From positions 1-50,622 of the forward strand of contig JAAYUK010000082.1 of the NCBI GenBank assembly GCA_012517735.1: a stretch of DNA of 50,622 nt, given 5' to 3'. Positions 42,476-50,622 of this stretch are shown piece by piece (positions within the stretch are counted from its first letter, which is position 1; each line of letters starts with the position of its first letter). The DNA comes from Nitrospiraceae bacterium (GTDB taxonomy: Bacteria; Nitrospirota; Thermodesulfovibrionia; Thermodesulfovibrionales; Dissulfurispiraceae). The position numbers were made by a program, and so were the translations under genes. The notes below the pieces were generated by a model, which did no database searches, was not told the origin of the DNA, and was given only the letters and a program-made list of their open reading frames with translations.

Positions 42476-43084
42476 GTGTATACATTGAAATCGCTCTGTA
42501 TGTGCCTCACCATCATGCTTTTTGCCGTTATCGCTTGCTCTGAACAAAAACCGCAACCGCAGCAACAACAACCCGTTCAAAAGGAGACAAAAAAGATGTC
42601 TGAGAAACGTGCTATTATCACCACCAAGTTCGGCGATATCGAACTGAAGTTCCTGCCTGATGTTGCTCCGGGTCATGTGCAGAATTTCATTGACCTTGCC
42701 CAGAAGGGCTTTTATGATGGAACCACCTTTCATCGTGTGATTCCCGGCTTCATGATCCAGGGTGGCGACCCGAATTCGAAGGATGCCGACAAGTCGAAAC
42801 ATGGCATGGGAGGCCCGGGCTACACGATCAAGGCGGAGTTCAATGCAACGCCGCACAAGCGCGGTGTGCTCTCGATGGCTCGCGCAGGCCACCCGGACAG
42901 CGCTGGCTCGCAGTTCTTTATCTGTGTTGCCGATGCTCCATTCCTCGATCGCCAGTACACCGCATTCGGAGAAGTCGTGAAGGGAATGGAAATTGCCGAC
43001 AAGATCGTGAGCGAGCCGCGCGACTCCAACGACAATCCGAAAGAACGCGTGGAGATGAAGGTAAAAATCGTCGACGCCCAGTAG
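42476..43084 (+). CDS. Peptidyl-prolyl cis-trans isomerase (cyclophilin type), lipoprotein
   Basis: 202 aa from the GTG at 42476, preceded by CAGGGAGAG. The lipoprotein signal ends at LFAVIAC. A short Gln/Pro linker is followed by the cyclophilin domain (about 42-202) with FHRVIPGFMIQGGDP, GVLSMARAGHPDSAGSQFFI and FGEVVKGMEIADKI. All residues of the active site (R in FHRV, Q in MIQGGD, F in QFFI) are present. A fold-assisting isomerase facing the periplasm. An upstream extension to 42188 is spurious. Confidence 0.93.
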   Translation: MYTLKSLCMCLTIMLFAVIACSEQKPQPQQQQPVQKETKKMSEKRAIITTKFGDIELKFLPDVAPGHVQNFIDLAQKGFYDGTTFHRVIPGFMIQGGDPNSKDADKSKHGMGGPGYTIKAEFNATPHKRGVLSMARAGHPDSAGSQFFICVADAPFLDRQYTAFGEVVKGMEIADKIVSEPRDSNDNPKERVEMKVKIVDAQ

Positions 43085-43099
43085 TCTGTATTCTGAAAA

Positions 43100-43136
43100 C
43101 GAAACAGGCCAGCCGCATTCGGGCTGGCCTGTTTCG
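43100..43136. terminator. Bidirectional terminator between cyclophilin and Usp genes
   Basis: A perfect 15-bp stem, CGAAACAGGCCAGCC (43100-43114) with GGCTGGCCTGTTTCG (43122-43136), 7-nt loop. TTTTC follows on the minus strand. Confidence 0.75.
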
Positions 43137-43156
43137 TATGGCAAAAGGGATTGCTA

Positions 43157-43636
43157 CTACGGCCCGCCGAACAGTTCCCGCTTTGTTTCGAGCGGTTGCG
43201 GCTCGATAACGCGCATCAATAATACCGGCACGGTGGCATGCGTCACAACCTTTTCCGCGACACTGCCGAGCACCCAGGCGACCTCTCCCCTGCCATGGGT
43301 AGCCATGGCGATAAGGTCACACCCTTTCTCCGCAGCACAGATGAGGATCTCCTGAGCCGGCATGCCTTCCCGATATTCGAACTCGACCGGAATGCCTTTT
43401 GCCTTGATGGCAGCAGCGATGGGCTCCATTTTCTCCAGCGCGGTCTTTTTCAGCGCTTCCATGGTTTCTTCAACAAACCGCGGAGCGGCTTCAATCATTG
43501 CTGCCATGCTCGAGAAGTTTCCGACCGTCAGCAGGACCACAGCCGCCTGCTGGCTTTTCGCGAGGTCCTCTACTTGAGGGAGAATACTGGCCGCAAGCTC
43601 GGACCCGTCGAGCGGTACCAGGATTTTTTTGAACAT
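43157..43636 (-). CDS. Universal stress protein (UspA family)
   Basis: 159 aa. It begins MFKKILVPLDGSELA and has the complete ATP-binding signature THGRGEVAWVLGSVAEKV (G-x2-G-x9-G-S type). It is more canonical than the Usp at 3105-3578 and probably binds ATP. It is monocistronic, with its own promoter and terminator. It is divergent from the sodium:solute symporter gene. Confidence 0.93.
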   Translation of the reverse strand: MFKKILVPLDGSELAASILPQVEDLAKSQQAAVVLLTVGNFSSMAAMIEAAPRFVEETMEALKKTALEKMEPIAAAIKAKGIPVEFEYREGMPAQEILICAAEKGCDLIAMATHGRGEVAWVLGSVAEKVVTHATVPVLLMRVIEPQPLETKRELFGGP

Positions 43637-43697
43637 GACTCACTCCTTTCTGGCATTTTGTGCATGTTTTTCACGACATCGACCACTTCCTACCCTG

Positions 43698-43726
43698 AGT
43701 ATACTGCGAAACAGACACTTTGCAAA
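43698..43726 (-). promoter_or_regulatory. Promoter of the Usp gene
   Basis: -35 TTTGCA (43726-43721), 17-nt spacer, -10 TATACT (43703-43698), about 60 nt from the ATG. Confidence 0.5.
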
Positions 43727-43772
43727 GTTGTCATAACGACCGGTCATTACATTATTCTGCTCGCTATTCCCG

Positions 43773-43781
43773 TGGTATAAT
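43773..43781 (+). promoter_or_regulatory. Extended -10 promoter of the symporter gene
   Basis: TGGTATAAT, a perfect extended -10 (TGn-TATAAT), with no good -35; 64 nt before the ATG at 43845. Confidence 0.5.
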
Positions 43782-43844
43782 ACATTTTTTCTGCCTCCGG
43801 CCTGGTTACGGTTCGGGCATATCTGCGCGGTAAGGAGTCGTTCC

Positions 43845-45395
43845 ATGTCCCAGTTGCTGCACATCATCATCGTCGTTGTCTACGTGCTCATCATGCTCGG
43901 CGTCGGTTACTGGTGCATGCGGCGGACGAAGTCGGTCGGCGACTTCTTTCTCGGCGGCCGGACACTTGGACCGTGGATGAGCGCGTTTGCCTACGGGACC
44001 ACCTATTTTTCGGCCGTGCTCTTTATCGGCTATGCCGGCAAGCTTGGATGGGGATTCGGCATCCATACGCTCTGGATCGTTCTCGGCAATACCCTGATCG
44101 GGACCTTCCTCGCATGGAAGCTCCTTGCAAGCCGAACCCGTATCATGACAACCCGGCTCAATGCCCTGACCATGCCCGAGTTTCTCCATGCCCGCTACGA
44201 CAGCAAGGGGCTGCAGATCATCTCGTCGCTCGCAATCTTCATCTTTCTGGTCCCCTATTCCGCTTCGGTCTATATGGGTCTCAGTTATCTGTTCGAAAAA
44301 ACGCTCGGCCTCCAGTACAATGAGGCGCTGATATTTCTGGCTGCGCTTACCGGCGTATATCTGGTCATGGGCGGTTATCTCGCAGTGGCGGTGAGCGATT
44401 TCATCCGGGGCATCGTCGAATTTGCCGGGGTCCTGCTCATGGTATTTCTTCTGGCGCAGTGGCAGGGCGGCTTTGTTCACACCGCGACCCAGCTGCTCGG
44501 CGATCCTGCGGTCATGGCACCCGGGCTTATCAAACCGGTGCCGCTCGGCCCTGCCGAGTGGCAGATTCTCGTGCCGGGATCGGTCTTTCTGATATCGCTC
44601 GTCCTGATCACCAGCTTCGGCCCCATGGCTATGCCGCAGATGGTGCAGAAGTTTTATTCCATCCGGAGCGTAGCGGACGTAAGACGGGCGATGACTGTCG
44701 CCGGCATCTTCGCGCTCTTCATGTCATTCGGCGCTTACTACAGCGGCGCGCTTACCCACCTCTACTATCCGGCCGGTCTGCCACAGGGCATTTTCGAGAA
44801 CGGCAGGCCGAACCTTGACCTGCTCATGCCGCACTTCATTACGACCATGCTGCCGCACGGCTTCGTGCTGGTCATTCTGCTCCTCGTCTTTTCGGCCTCC
44901 ATGTCGAGTCTTTCCTCGCTGGTGCTCGTTTCGAGTTCTGCAATTGCAATCGATCTTTACGGGGCTTTCATCAACCGCCACACCAACCAGAAGCAGACCA
45001 TGATCCTCATGCGCCTGCTCTGTGCGGTCTTTGTCGCGCTTTCGCTCATTCTCGCCATGGTCAAAGTGGATGTCATCGTCAATCTCATGGTCATGTCGTG
45101 GGGAGCACTGGCCGGGGTATTCCTGGCACCGTATATCTACGGACTTTTCTGGAAGCGGACAACCAGACAGGGGGCATATGCCGGGATTGTCTCAGGACTG
45201 CTCTCCGCGTTTTCCCTGTTTCTCCTGTGGGGGAAAAACGGCATCCCGGTCGCCGGAGCCATCACCATGTTCCTGCCGATGCTGGTTGTTCCGGTCGTCA
45301 GCCTCTTTACGCAACCTCCTCCGCAAACACTCATCGATCAGGCATTCGGCGGATATGACCGGACCGGAGATGTTCAGTCTGAGGAGAACCGGTAA
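43845..45395 (+). CDS. Sodium:solute symporter family protein
   Basis: 516 aa with about 13 membrane helices of the SSS/LeuT fold. Helix 1 is followed by RRTKSVGDFFLGGRTLGPWMSA, then GTTYFSAVLFIGYAGKLGW, and a MAPG...FGPMAMPQMVQKFYSIRS segment like that of PutP-related carriers. It imports an organic solute using Na+; the substrate is not predictable. An AAGGAG site precedes the ATG. The HD-GYP gene follows after 84 nt in the same direction. Confidence 0.93.
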   Translation: MSQLLHIIIVVVYVLIMLGVGYWCMRRTKSVGDFFLGGRTLGPWMSAFAYGTTYFSAVLFIGYAGKLGWGFGIHTLWIVLGNTLIGTFLAWKLLASRTRIMTTRLNALTMPEFLHARYDSKGLQIISSLAIFIFLVPYSASVYMGLSYLFEKTLGLQYNEALIFLAALTGVYLVMGGYLAVAVSDFIRGIVEFAGVLLMVFLLAQWQGGFVHTATQLLGDPAVMAPGLIKPVPLGPAEWQILVPGSVFLISLVLITSFGPMAMPQMVQKFYSIRSVADVRRAMTVAGIFALFMSFGAYYSGALTHLYYPAGLPQGIFENGRPNLDLLMPHFITTMLPHGFVLVILLLVFSASMSSLSSLVLVSSSAIAIDLYGAFINRHTNQKQTMILMRLLCAVFVALSLILAMVKVDVIVNLMVMSWGALAGVFLAPYIYGLFWKRTTRQGAYAGIVSGLLSAFSLFLLWGKNGIPVAGAITMFLPMLVVPVVSLFTQPPPQTLIDQAFGGYDRTGDVQSEENR

Positions 45396-45479
45396 CGTCA
45401 GCGCCGAAAGTCTTTTTTGCAGCCTTCTCTTCATTGACAGTGCTGGAACGATGCGTTACACTCTTCTGAAGGGGAGAGG

Positions 45480-46700
45480 ATGATCGACGAAAAAGAGAAA
45501 ATGCGTCAAATACTGTCGCTGGGCCTTGAGCTTGCGCAGGTACGCGATGTTGACATCCTGCTGGAACGCATATTGAGTGTGGCCCGGGCATTTGTCAATG
45601 CAGATGCCGGGTCTATCTATATCCGCGAGGGAGAGACCCTCAAGTTCAGCTACACGCAGAACGATACCTTCCAGAAACAGCTTGCCCCCGGACAGAAGCT
45701 CATCTATTCGACATTCACCGTGCCGATCAACAACGCATCGCTCGCTGGCTACGTTGCCAATACAGGCACCATGCTGAACATTCCCGATGTCTATGAACTT
45801 CCGGATACGGTTCCCTATGCGTTTAACCGGGGATATGACGAGCTGACCAGATACCGTACCCAATCGGTGCTGACCTTCCCGCTCAAGAACAACCGGGGAG
45901 CGGTGATCGGCGTCCTGCAGCTGATCAACGCATGCGACCCGGCGGGTACCGTTGTTCCGTTTGCGCCTGAAGATGAACCGTTCATCATGCACTTCGCCGG
46001 CAATGCCGCGATCGCCATCGAGCGGGCCATGATGACCCGCGCCATGATTCTCCGCATGATCAGCATGGCGGAACTGCGCGATCCCAAAGAGACCGGAGCT
46101 CATGTCAACCGCGTTGCCGCCTACTCGATCGAAATTTATGAACGGTGGGCCCGCTCACGCGGAGTTGCTGAAAGTGAAATCACGCAGAATCGCGATGTGC
46201 TCCGCATGGCGGCCATGCTGCACGACGTCGGCAAGGTTGCGATTGCCGATGCCATTCTGAAAAAACCGGGCAGGCTGGACGACGCGGAATATGCAGTGAT
46301 GAAAAACCACACCTGGCTGGGAGCACGTCTCTTTTCCGACACCTTCTCCGATTTCGACCAGGCGGCGGCGGCGGTCGCGCTGAACCACCACGAACGTTGG
46401 GACGGCAACGGCTACCCGGGACATGTCAATCCGCTCAACGGTGAGGTGCTGGCCACCGGTCAGGGCACTCCTGGAAAAAAAGGCGAAGAAATACCGCTCT
46501 TTGGGCGTATTGTAGCGATTGCCGATGTGTATGACGCGCTCTCATCAAGGCGTGCGTACAAAGAATCCTGGGACGAAGGCCGTGTGCTCGAAACCCTCCG
46601 GCAGGAGGCAGGCAGACAATTCGATCCCGAACTCATTGAAGCCTTTTTTGCGTCCTTTGACACCATCCGCTCCATCGCAGACCGTTACCCCAGCGCCTGA
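45480..46700 (+). CDS. GAF domain - HD-GYP cyclic di-GMP phosphodiesterase-like protein
   Basis: 406 aa. The GAF sensor domain (about 20-180, ADAGSIYIREGETLKF) is followed by an HD-GYP domain (about 190-390) with MLHDVGKVAI (HD), and the GYP-type motif HHERWDGNGYPG. A 20-residue glycine-rich insertion (about 320-342, TGQGTPGKKGEEIP) lies after it, then DVYDALSSRRAYK. The metal-binding His/Asp residues are present, so it likely cleaves c-di-GMP or cGAMP in response to a GAF ligand. It may share an operon with the symporter. Confidence 0.93.
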   Translation: MIDEKEKMRQILSLGLELAQVRDVDILLERILSVARAFVNADAGSIYIREGETLKFSYTQNDTFQKQLAPGQKLIYSTFTVPINNASLAGYVANTGTMLNIPDVYELPDTVPYAFNRGYDELTRYRTQSVLTFPLKNNRGAVIGVLQLINACDPAGTVVPFAPEDEPFIMHFAGNAAIAIERAMMTRAMILRMISMAELRDPKETGAHVNRVAAYSIEIYERWARSRGVAESEITQNRDVLRMAAMLHDVGKVAIADAILKKPGRLDDAEYAVMKNHTWLGARLFSDTFSDFDQAAAAVALNHHERWDGNGYPGHVNPLNGEVLATGQGTPGKKGEEIPLFGRIVAIADVYDALSSRRAYKESWDEGRVLETLRQEAGRQFDPELIEAFFASFDTIRSIADRYPSA

Positions 46701-46782
46701 ACACTGGGCGCATCACGAGAACGCACCAGCTCCCGCACGGTTACCCGACAAAACAATTCCACAACCAGTGATCATTTCTGGG

Positions 46783-46815
46783 AAAAAAACGGCAAGGGCC
46801 CTGCAGCCCTTGCCG
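46783..46815 (-). terminator. Rho-independent terminator of the flavocytochrome gene
   Basis: CGGCAAGGGC (46790-46799) pairs with GCCCTTGCCG (46806-46815), 10 bp with a 6-nt loop, followed on the minus strand by TTTTTTTCC. Confidence 0.88.
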
Positions 46816-46832
46816 CCGGAAACGACGATGTC

Positions 46833-48602
46833 CTACTTGCCGGTTGCCTGCTTCGCCGCTGTGGCCCCGGCAATACGCCCGAAGGTGATCGTTTCGGAAA
46901 TCGAATTGCCTCCCAGCCGGTTTGCCCCATGCACCCCGCCGGTCACTTCTCCAGCCGCATAGAGATGCGGAACCGGCGCGCCGTCCTTGTTGATCACTCT
47001 CGTCAGGGTATCAATCTTCAGACCGCCCATGGTGTAATGAATCCCCGGCTTGACCTCAATTGCGTAGAACTTCGGCGTACGGATCGCACGCGGCAGGTCC
47101 GGACGCTTGAACTCGGCATCATTCTTGGCATCGAATGCAGCATTGTAGGCATCGACACTCGCCTTCAGGGCATCTGCCGGAACGCCCATGGCCTTGGCAA
47201 GTTCCTCAACGGTGGCTCCTTCCTTGACCAGATCGAGATGGAAATACCCATCGATCTGCTTCAGGCTTTTGCGAATCGAGTCATCAAAAACCAGAAATGC
47301 GGACTTGCCGGTCTGTTTGAGGATAGCCGCCGAAGCAGCGTCGCGGGTCGTCAGTTCGTTCACAAAGCGCTTGCCTTCCCTGTTGATGAGGATAGCACCG
47401 TTTCCGCGCACCGCTTCGGTAATAAGAATACGGCTGCCTGCGGCAACGGTCGGATGAATCTGTATCTCCTTCATGTCGATCAGCTGGCCGCCCGCTGCTT
47501 CACCGAGCTTCATGCCTTCTCCCTGCGCTCCCGGCTGATTGGACGTGGTCATGCCGGCAAATTCAGGCTTGAAAGCCTCGACCATTTGAGCGTTTGCGGA
47601 AAAACCGCCCGCGGCAATAACAACCGCTTTTGCCTCAATCACATAGAGCCCCCGGTGCTTGCCCTCAACCTGCACGCCGGTGACCTTGCCGTCAGCATCG
47701 CGCAAAAGCTCTACCACCTTGCTGTTTACCCTGATATCGATTTTGCGGTCTTCAGCATTTTTGCGAAGGACGCCGATGAGATGAGCCCCGATGACGGAAC
47801 CGCCTGTCGGACGATGTATCCGGTTCACGCTCGCACCGCCAAACCTCCCCACATCGCTCAGGTCAGCCCCAAGAGAGGTAAGCCACTCCACCGATTCAGC
47901 CGATTTTTCAGCCAGTATCCTGACCAGCTCCGGGTTGTTGATATTCTTGCCGCCCTTCATGGTGTCCGTGAACATGAGGTCGGTGCTGTCCTTGATATTC
48001 TTTTTCGCCTGAAACTGCGTATTCGCAGCGTTCATGCCGCCTGCGGACAGCATGCTGTTGCCGCCGGTAATCGGCATCTTTTCGAGCAGAATCACGTTCG
48101 CACCGGCGTCATGGGCAGTAATTGCCGCGGTAAATCCTGCTGCTCCTGCACCGATAACAACCACATCGGCACGATCGCGCGTCGGGTCTTTCCGTACGAT
48201 CTTCCGCTCAATGCCGGTTTTTGCAGTGCTTCCCGGAATTTTCATATCGAACGTATGACAGTTGAGACAATACGGTTTCGAGGCAACATGCCCATGGTGG
48301 CAGGCGGTACAGTTGATCTGGCCAAGATGCGACTTGTGCGCATTGATGTCGTGTTTCGACTTTGCGCCAAGGTCGGCAAGGCTTCCGTGGCAGGATGCAC
48401 ACTGAGCATTGACCCCGGATTCGTTATCGTCAACCTTCATGCTCTCGCCATGACAGGACTTGCAGTTCTGCCCTTTCGCCTTGTGCAGATCCGCAAGCGA
48501 GGGACCGGTCTGGTCCGGCGGTGCAGCCTCAAGGCTCCATACAGGCAATCCGATCAATACCGCCAGAAGGAAAACCAGAAAACACTTTCTCACCGATCTC
48601 AT
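46833..48602 (-). CDS. Periplasmic flavocytochrome c fumarate reductase (tetrahaem)
   Basis: 589 aa from the ATG at 48602 (MRSVRKCFLVFLL), with AAAGGAG. A signal peptide (1-27) is followed by an N-terminal cytochrome domain with four CxxCH haem sites (CKSCH, CASCH, CTACH, CLNCH), then an FAD-dependent domain: VVVIGAGAAGFTAAI, GGNSMLSAGGMNA, IQIHPTV, GKRFVNE, HYTMGGLKID, and GANRLGGNSISE. These hold the fumarate-binding His and Arg residues known from Shewanella FccA, so it likely reduces fumarate (or a related unsaturated acid). It has its own promoter and terminator and lies near a Dcu carrier. Confidence 0.94.
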   Translation of the reverse strand: MRSVRKCFLVFLLAVLIGLPVWSLEAAPPDQTGPSLADLHKAKGQNCKSCHGESMKVDDNESGVNAQCASCHGSLADLGAKSKHDINAHKSHLGQINCTACHHGHVASKPYCLNCHTFDMKIPGSTAKTGIERKIVRKDPTRDRADVVVIGAGAAGFTAAITAHDAGANVILLEKMPITGGNSMLSAGGMNAANTQFQAKKNIKDSTDLMFTDTMKGGKNINNPELVRILAEKSAESVEWLTSLGADLSDVGRFGGASVNRIHRPTGGSVIGAHLIGVLRKNAEDRKIDIRVNSKVVELLRDADGKVTGVQVEGKHRGLYVIEAKAVVIAAGGFSANAQMVEAFKPEFAGMTTSNQPGAQGEGMKLGEAAGGQLIDMKEIQIHPTVAAGSRILITEAVRGNGAILINREGKRFVNELTTRDAASAAILKQTGKSAFLVFDDSIRKSLKQIDGYFHLDLVKEGATVEELAKAMGVPADALKASVDAYNAAFDAKNDAEFKRPDLPRAIRTPKFYAIEVKPGIHYTMGGLKIDTLTRVINKDGAPVPHLYAAGEVTGGVHGANRLGGNSISETITFGRIAGATAAKQATGK

Positions 48603-48624
48603 TGACCACTCCTTTTTTCTTTTC

Positions 48625-48653
48625 ATCATAGTAGAAAACAGCCCTGTTTTCAA
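48625..48653 (-). promoter_or_regulatory. Sigma-70 promoter of the flavocytochrome gene
   Basis: -35 TTGAAA (48653-48648), 17-nt spacer, -10 TATGAT (48630-48625); start codon at 48602 with an AAAGGAG site. Confidence 0.65.
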
Positions 48654-48674
48654 CCTCTCGACGTCGTGGCTGCG

Positions 48675-49157
48675 TCATTCCCAGGGGATATCGTCAGGCA
48701 GCGACGGAATGATGCGCTTGCCCGATTCACGCAGCTGCGACGCGTGATCCTCTGCCCCCATCGACTGCAACGCTCCGGTGGTACTACCCGCTTCCCGGGC
48801 ATCGACAACGGGACCGTGCGACTCCCCGGTAATCTGCATATCAACCGATGCGACCGGGAGTTTCGCGGTTGCATCGACCAACGAGTCGAAGCCCGGCATG
48901 ACGTCCTGATATCGTGAGGACAGATTGACAACGAAGTGACAACTCTCGACTGAACCCCGCAGCAGCGCTTCCAGGGCGCGCTCGCCCCGATCCCGGCCGA
49001 ACGATACTGCATAGGGATTGCCGCCGCTGAAATACAGATTCAGGAGATATTTCGCCCCCGACAGTTTGAAGCATAACATGCCGGTTCTGCTCTGCAGACG
49101 GACCATCTTCAGGACGTCACCCACCGTATGCACGCTCACGTTCCCCCGCCTTCGCAT
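48675..49157 (-). CDS. DUF4388-like (PATAN-type) small protein
   Basis: 160 aa. The N-terminal segment (about 8-75) VGDVLKMVRLQSRTGMLCF, LYFSGGNPYAVSFG, RGERALEALL resembles the DUF4388 domain found in signalling proteins of delta-proteobacteria and Nitrospirota. The remaining 85 residues are low in secondary structure and not assigned. There is no signal peptide. It lies between the Dcu carrier and flavocytochrome genes in the same orientation (gaps of 42 and 72 nt), so it may belong to a fumarate-respiration unit, with a regulatory or adaptor role. A GTG a few codons in is an alternative start. Confidence 0.78.
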   Translation of the reverse strand: MRRRGNVSVHTVGDVLKMVRLQSRTGMLCFKLSGAKYLLNLYFSGGNPYAVSFGRDRGERALEALLRGSVESCHFVVNLSSRYQDVMPGFDSLVDATAKLPVASVDMQITGESHGPVVDAREAGSTTGALQSMGAEDHASQLRESGKRIIPSLPDDIPWE

Positions 49158-49199
49158 CGGCCGAAGAAATCATGTCTCCTGGCCGGGATCATCGCAATC

Positions 49200-50522
49200 C
49201 TACAGTTTCAGGAAAAACGCTCCGATAAGGTAGCCGATCACCGTAGCGGTGCCGACTCCGATAAGACCCGGAATCATAAAGCTGTGATTCAGCAAATACT
49301 TGCCGATGCGGGTCGTGCCGGTCCGGTCAAAGTTGATGGCCGACAGGTCGCTCGGATAAAAACAGAAGAAGAAATACGCATAACAGGCCGGGATCATGCC
49401 GATGAGCAGATTGATCGGAATGCCGAGGACAAAACCGACCGGCACCATGATTACCAGCGTTGCTGCCTGACTCTTGACAAAAGCGGAAACGCAGAACATG
49501 GCGACTGCGAACAACCATGAATACTGGGTCACCATTGCCTTCATATTCTCAACGAGGGTCTTTTTGTGCGCATCGATAAAGGTATCGCTCATCCAGGCAA
49601 TACCCATGATTGCGATAACTGCCACCATACCGGCAGTAAAAACCGACGATGATGCTATTTTCGCAACCTTGACCCGGCTGTATAGCAGGATCAGAGCACC
49701 GGCCGACAGCATGACGATCTGGACAATCGTGGTCATGGAAACAGCCTTGCCGTCAATGACCGGCGCCAGCTTGAATGATGCAATAAGCACAATAGCTATG
49801 ACGCCGGCAAAAAAGAGCAGTACCGAACGTTTGGCTTTCGCTGAAATGCCGTGATCCAGCAATGTCACGCTCTCATCGAGCTGGGCGCGGAAAGCAGGAT
49901 CCTTCATGCGCTCCTGAAACTCGGGATCCTTGTCGAGATCCTTGCCGCGATTGAGACTCCAGAGTGCGGCAATCAGGACGCCGATAAAGGTTGCCGGAAC
50001 AGTTACCCCGAGAATATGAAAAAGTGTGACCGTGTAGCCTGCCTTGAGCGACATGGCAAGGAAACTGGTTACCGCTGCCGCGATCGGACTGGCGGTAATG
50101 CCCATCTGCGATGCAATCGAAGAGACGGCCATGGCGCGCTCAGGACGTATACCGGTTTTATACGCAACATCGGCAATAATCGGCTGCAACATGTACACCG
50201 CATGTCCGGTTCCGACCGCCATGGTCAGAAAATAGGAACAGAACGGGGCCAGAAAGACAATATTGCGCGGATGCCTGCGAAGCAGCTTCTCCGCCAGCTG
50301 AACCATATACGTCAGGCCGCCGGCCGCATGCAGCGTCGCTGATGCGGCGACAACTGCCACAATGATAAGCATGACATCGATGGGAGGAGAGCCGGGCTTC
50401 ATCCCAAAAGCAAAGGTGAAGATCGTAACCCCGGCGCCGCCGATAAGTCCGAGACCGACACCGCCGACCCTGATGCCGACATAGATTGCAAACAGCAGTA
50501 TGGCAAAATGTACCCAAAACAT
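49200..50522 (-). CDS. Anaerobic C4-dicarboxylate transporter, DcuA/DcuB family
   Basis: 440 aa with about 11-12 membrane helices. Family features are the N-terminal VGIRVGGVGLGLIGGAGVTIFTFAFGMKPG (shown by GGVGLGLIGGAGVTIF), SPPIDVMLIIVAVVAASATL, AVGTGHAVYMLQPIIADVA, SIASQMGITASPIAAAVTSF, and a late SDLSAINFDRTG. It exchanges fumarate or malate for succinate. With the flavocytochrome c reductase it can form a fumarate-respiration module. A sigma-54 promoter lies upstream, and the start has AAAAAAAGGAGG. Confidence 0.93.
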   Translation of the reverse strand: MFWVHFAILLFAIYVGIRVGGVGLGLIGGAGVTIFTFAFGMKPGSPPIDVMLIIVAVVAASATLHAAGGLTYMVQLAEKLLRRHPRNIVFLAPFCSYFLTMAVGTGHAVYMLQPIIADVAYKTGIRPERAMAVSSIASQMGITASPIAAAVTSFLAMSLKAGYTVTLFHILGVTVPATFIGVLIAALWSLNRGKDLDKDPEFQERMKDPAFRAQLDESVTLLDHGISAKAKRSVLLFFAGVIAIVLIASFKLAPVIDGKAVSMTTIVQIVMLSAGALILLYSRVKVAKIASSSVFTAGMVAVIAIMGIAWMSDTFIDAHKKTLVENMKAMVTQYSWLFAVAMFCVSAFVKSQAATLVIMVPVGFVLGIPINLLIGMIPACYAYFFFCFYPSDLSAINFDRTGTTRIGKYLLNHSFMIPGLIGVGTATVIGYLIGAFFLKL

Positions 50523-50585
50523 GGATAGACCTCCTTTTTTTCAGCAACTGCGCTCGTGCCGGAGCGCGTAAATGCCGGAAACATT

Positions 50586-50601
50586 TGCACCAGACATGCC
50601 A
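50586..50601 (-). promoter_or_regulatory. Sigma-54 promoter of the Dcu carrier gene
   Basis: The minus strand reads TGGCATGTCTGGTGCA: GG at -24 and GC at -12 with exact spacing (consensus TGGCAY-R-N4-TTGCW; one mismatch, T to G). Transcription would start near 50575, with a leader of about 50 nt before the ATG at 50522. Confidence 0.65.
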
Positions 50602-50622
50602 GGAGGATGCTTTGCGATAACC

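Noticed and set aside
46929-48605. 558-codon plus-strand frame opposite the flavocytochrome gene
   Set aside because: The minus strand has four CxxCH sites, FAD motifs, promoter and terminator; the plus frame has none.

Overview
The window is about 50.6 kb of moderately GC-rich chromosome from a Gram-negative, probably anaerobic bacterium. An outer membrane is implied by the LolC/LolD lipoprotein-release genes and several lipoprotein signal peptides. A tetrahaem flavocytochrome c fumarate reductase next to a Dcu-type C4-dicarboxylate carrier, two TauE/SafE anion exporters and a sigma-54 activator fit Nitrospirota or Desulfobacterota/Desulfuromonadota-like lineages. That placement is inference; no rRNA is present. 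I saw no tRNA, rRNA, CRISPR array, integrase or full-length transposase.

Layout. 1-3.1 kb: end of a PEP-synthase-like gene, then a response regulator/histidine kinase pair. 3.1-12 kb: a sulfur/anion-export region. It has a TauE operon with a universal stress protein, a two-gene membrane operon, a second TauE operon with a small membrane protein and a lipoprotein, a GntR regulator and a sigma-54 activator, with shared GCAAC-N5-GTTGC palindromes between them. 11.8-12.9 kb: PEP synthase regulatory protein and a metal-binding HMA protein. 13-23.2 kb: a leftward housekeeping array (lysS, lolC, small protein, lolD, thrS, infC, rpmI, rplT, pheS, pheT). It has unusual translation starts (AUC for infC, apparently AUU for thrS), a PheT without its tRNA-binding B2 domain, and RNA hairpins between infC/rpmI and rplT/pheS. 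23.2-26 kb: tpiA, secG and a peptide-binding lipoprotein.

26-42 kb is accessory DNA: a DUF4143 ATPase; a wall/exopolysaccharide operon (serine hydrolase-NamZ fusion, DUF4015-type hydrolase, polysaccharide deacetylase); a tightly overlapped three-gene operon led by a GHKL/Hsp90-fold ATPase, divergent from an MrfA/Hrq1-type DUF1998 helicase; a decarboxylase remnant; and an aminotransferase-GNAT pair. Two families of short inverted-repeat elements are scattered here. The GHKL operon is my best candidate for an undescribed, possibly defensive or DNA-maintenance, system.

42-50.6 kb: PsiE-like protein, cyclophilin lipoprotein, universal stress protein, sodium:solute symporter, GAF/HD-GYP protein, then a fumarate-respiration module (flavocytochrome c, a DUF4388-like protein and a Dcu carrier with a good sigma-54 promoter). 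Several genes (lysS, tpiA, the histidine kinase, the sigma-54 activator, the GHKL ATPase) have a -10 box only 5-9 nt before the start codon, suggesting leaderless mRNAs.
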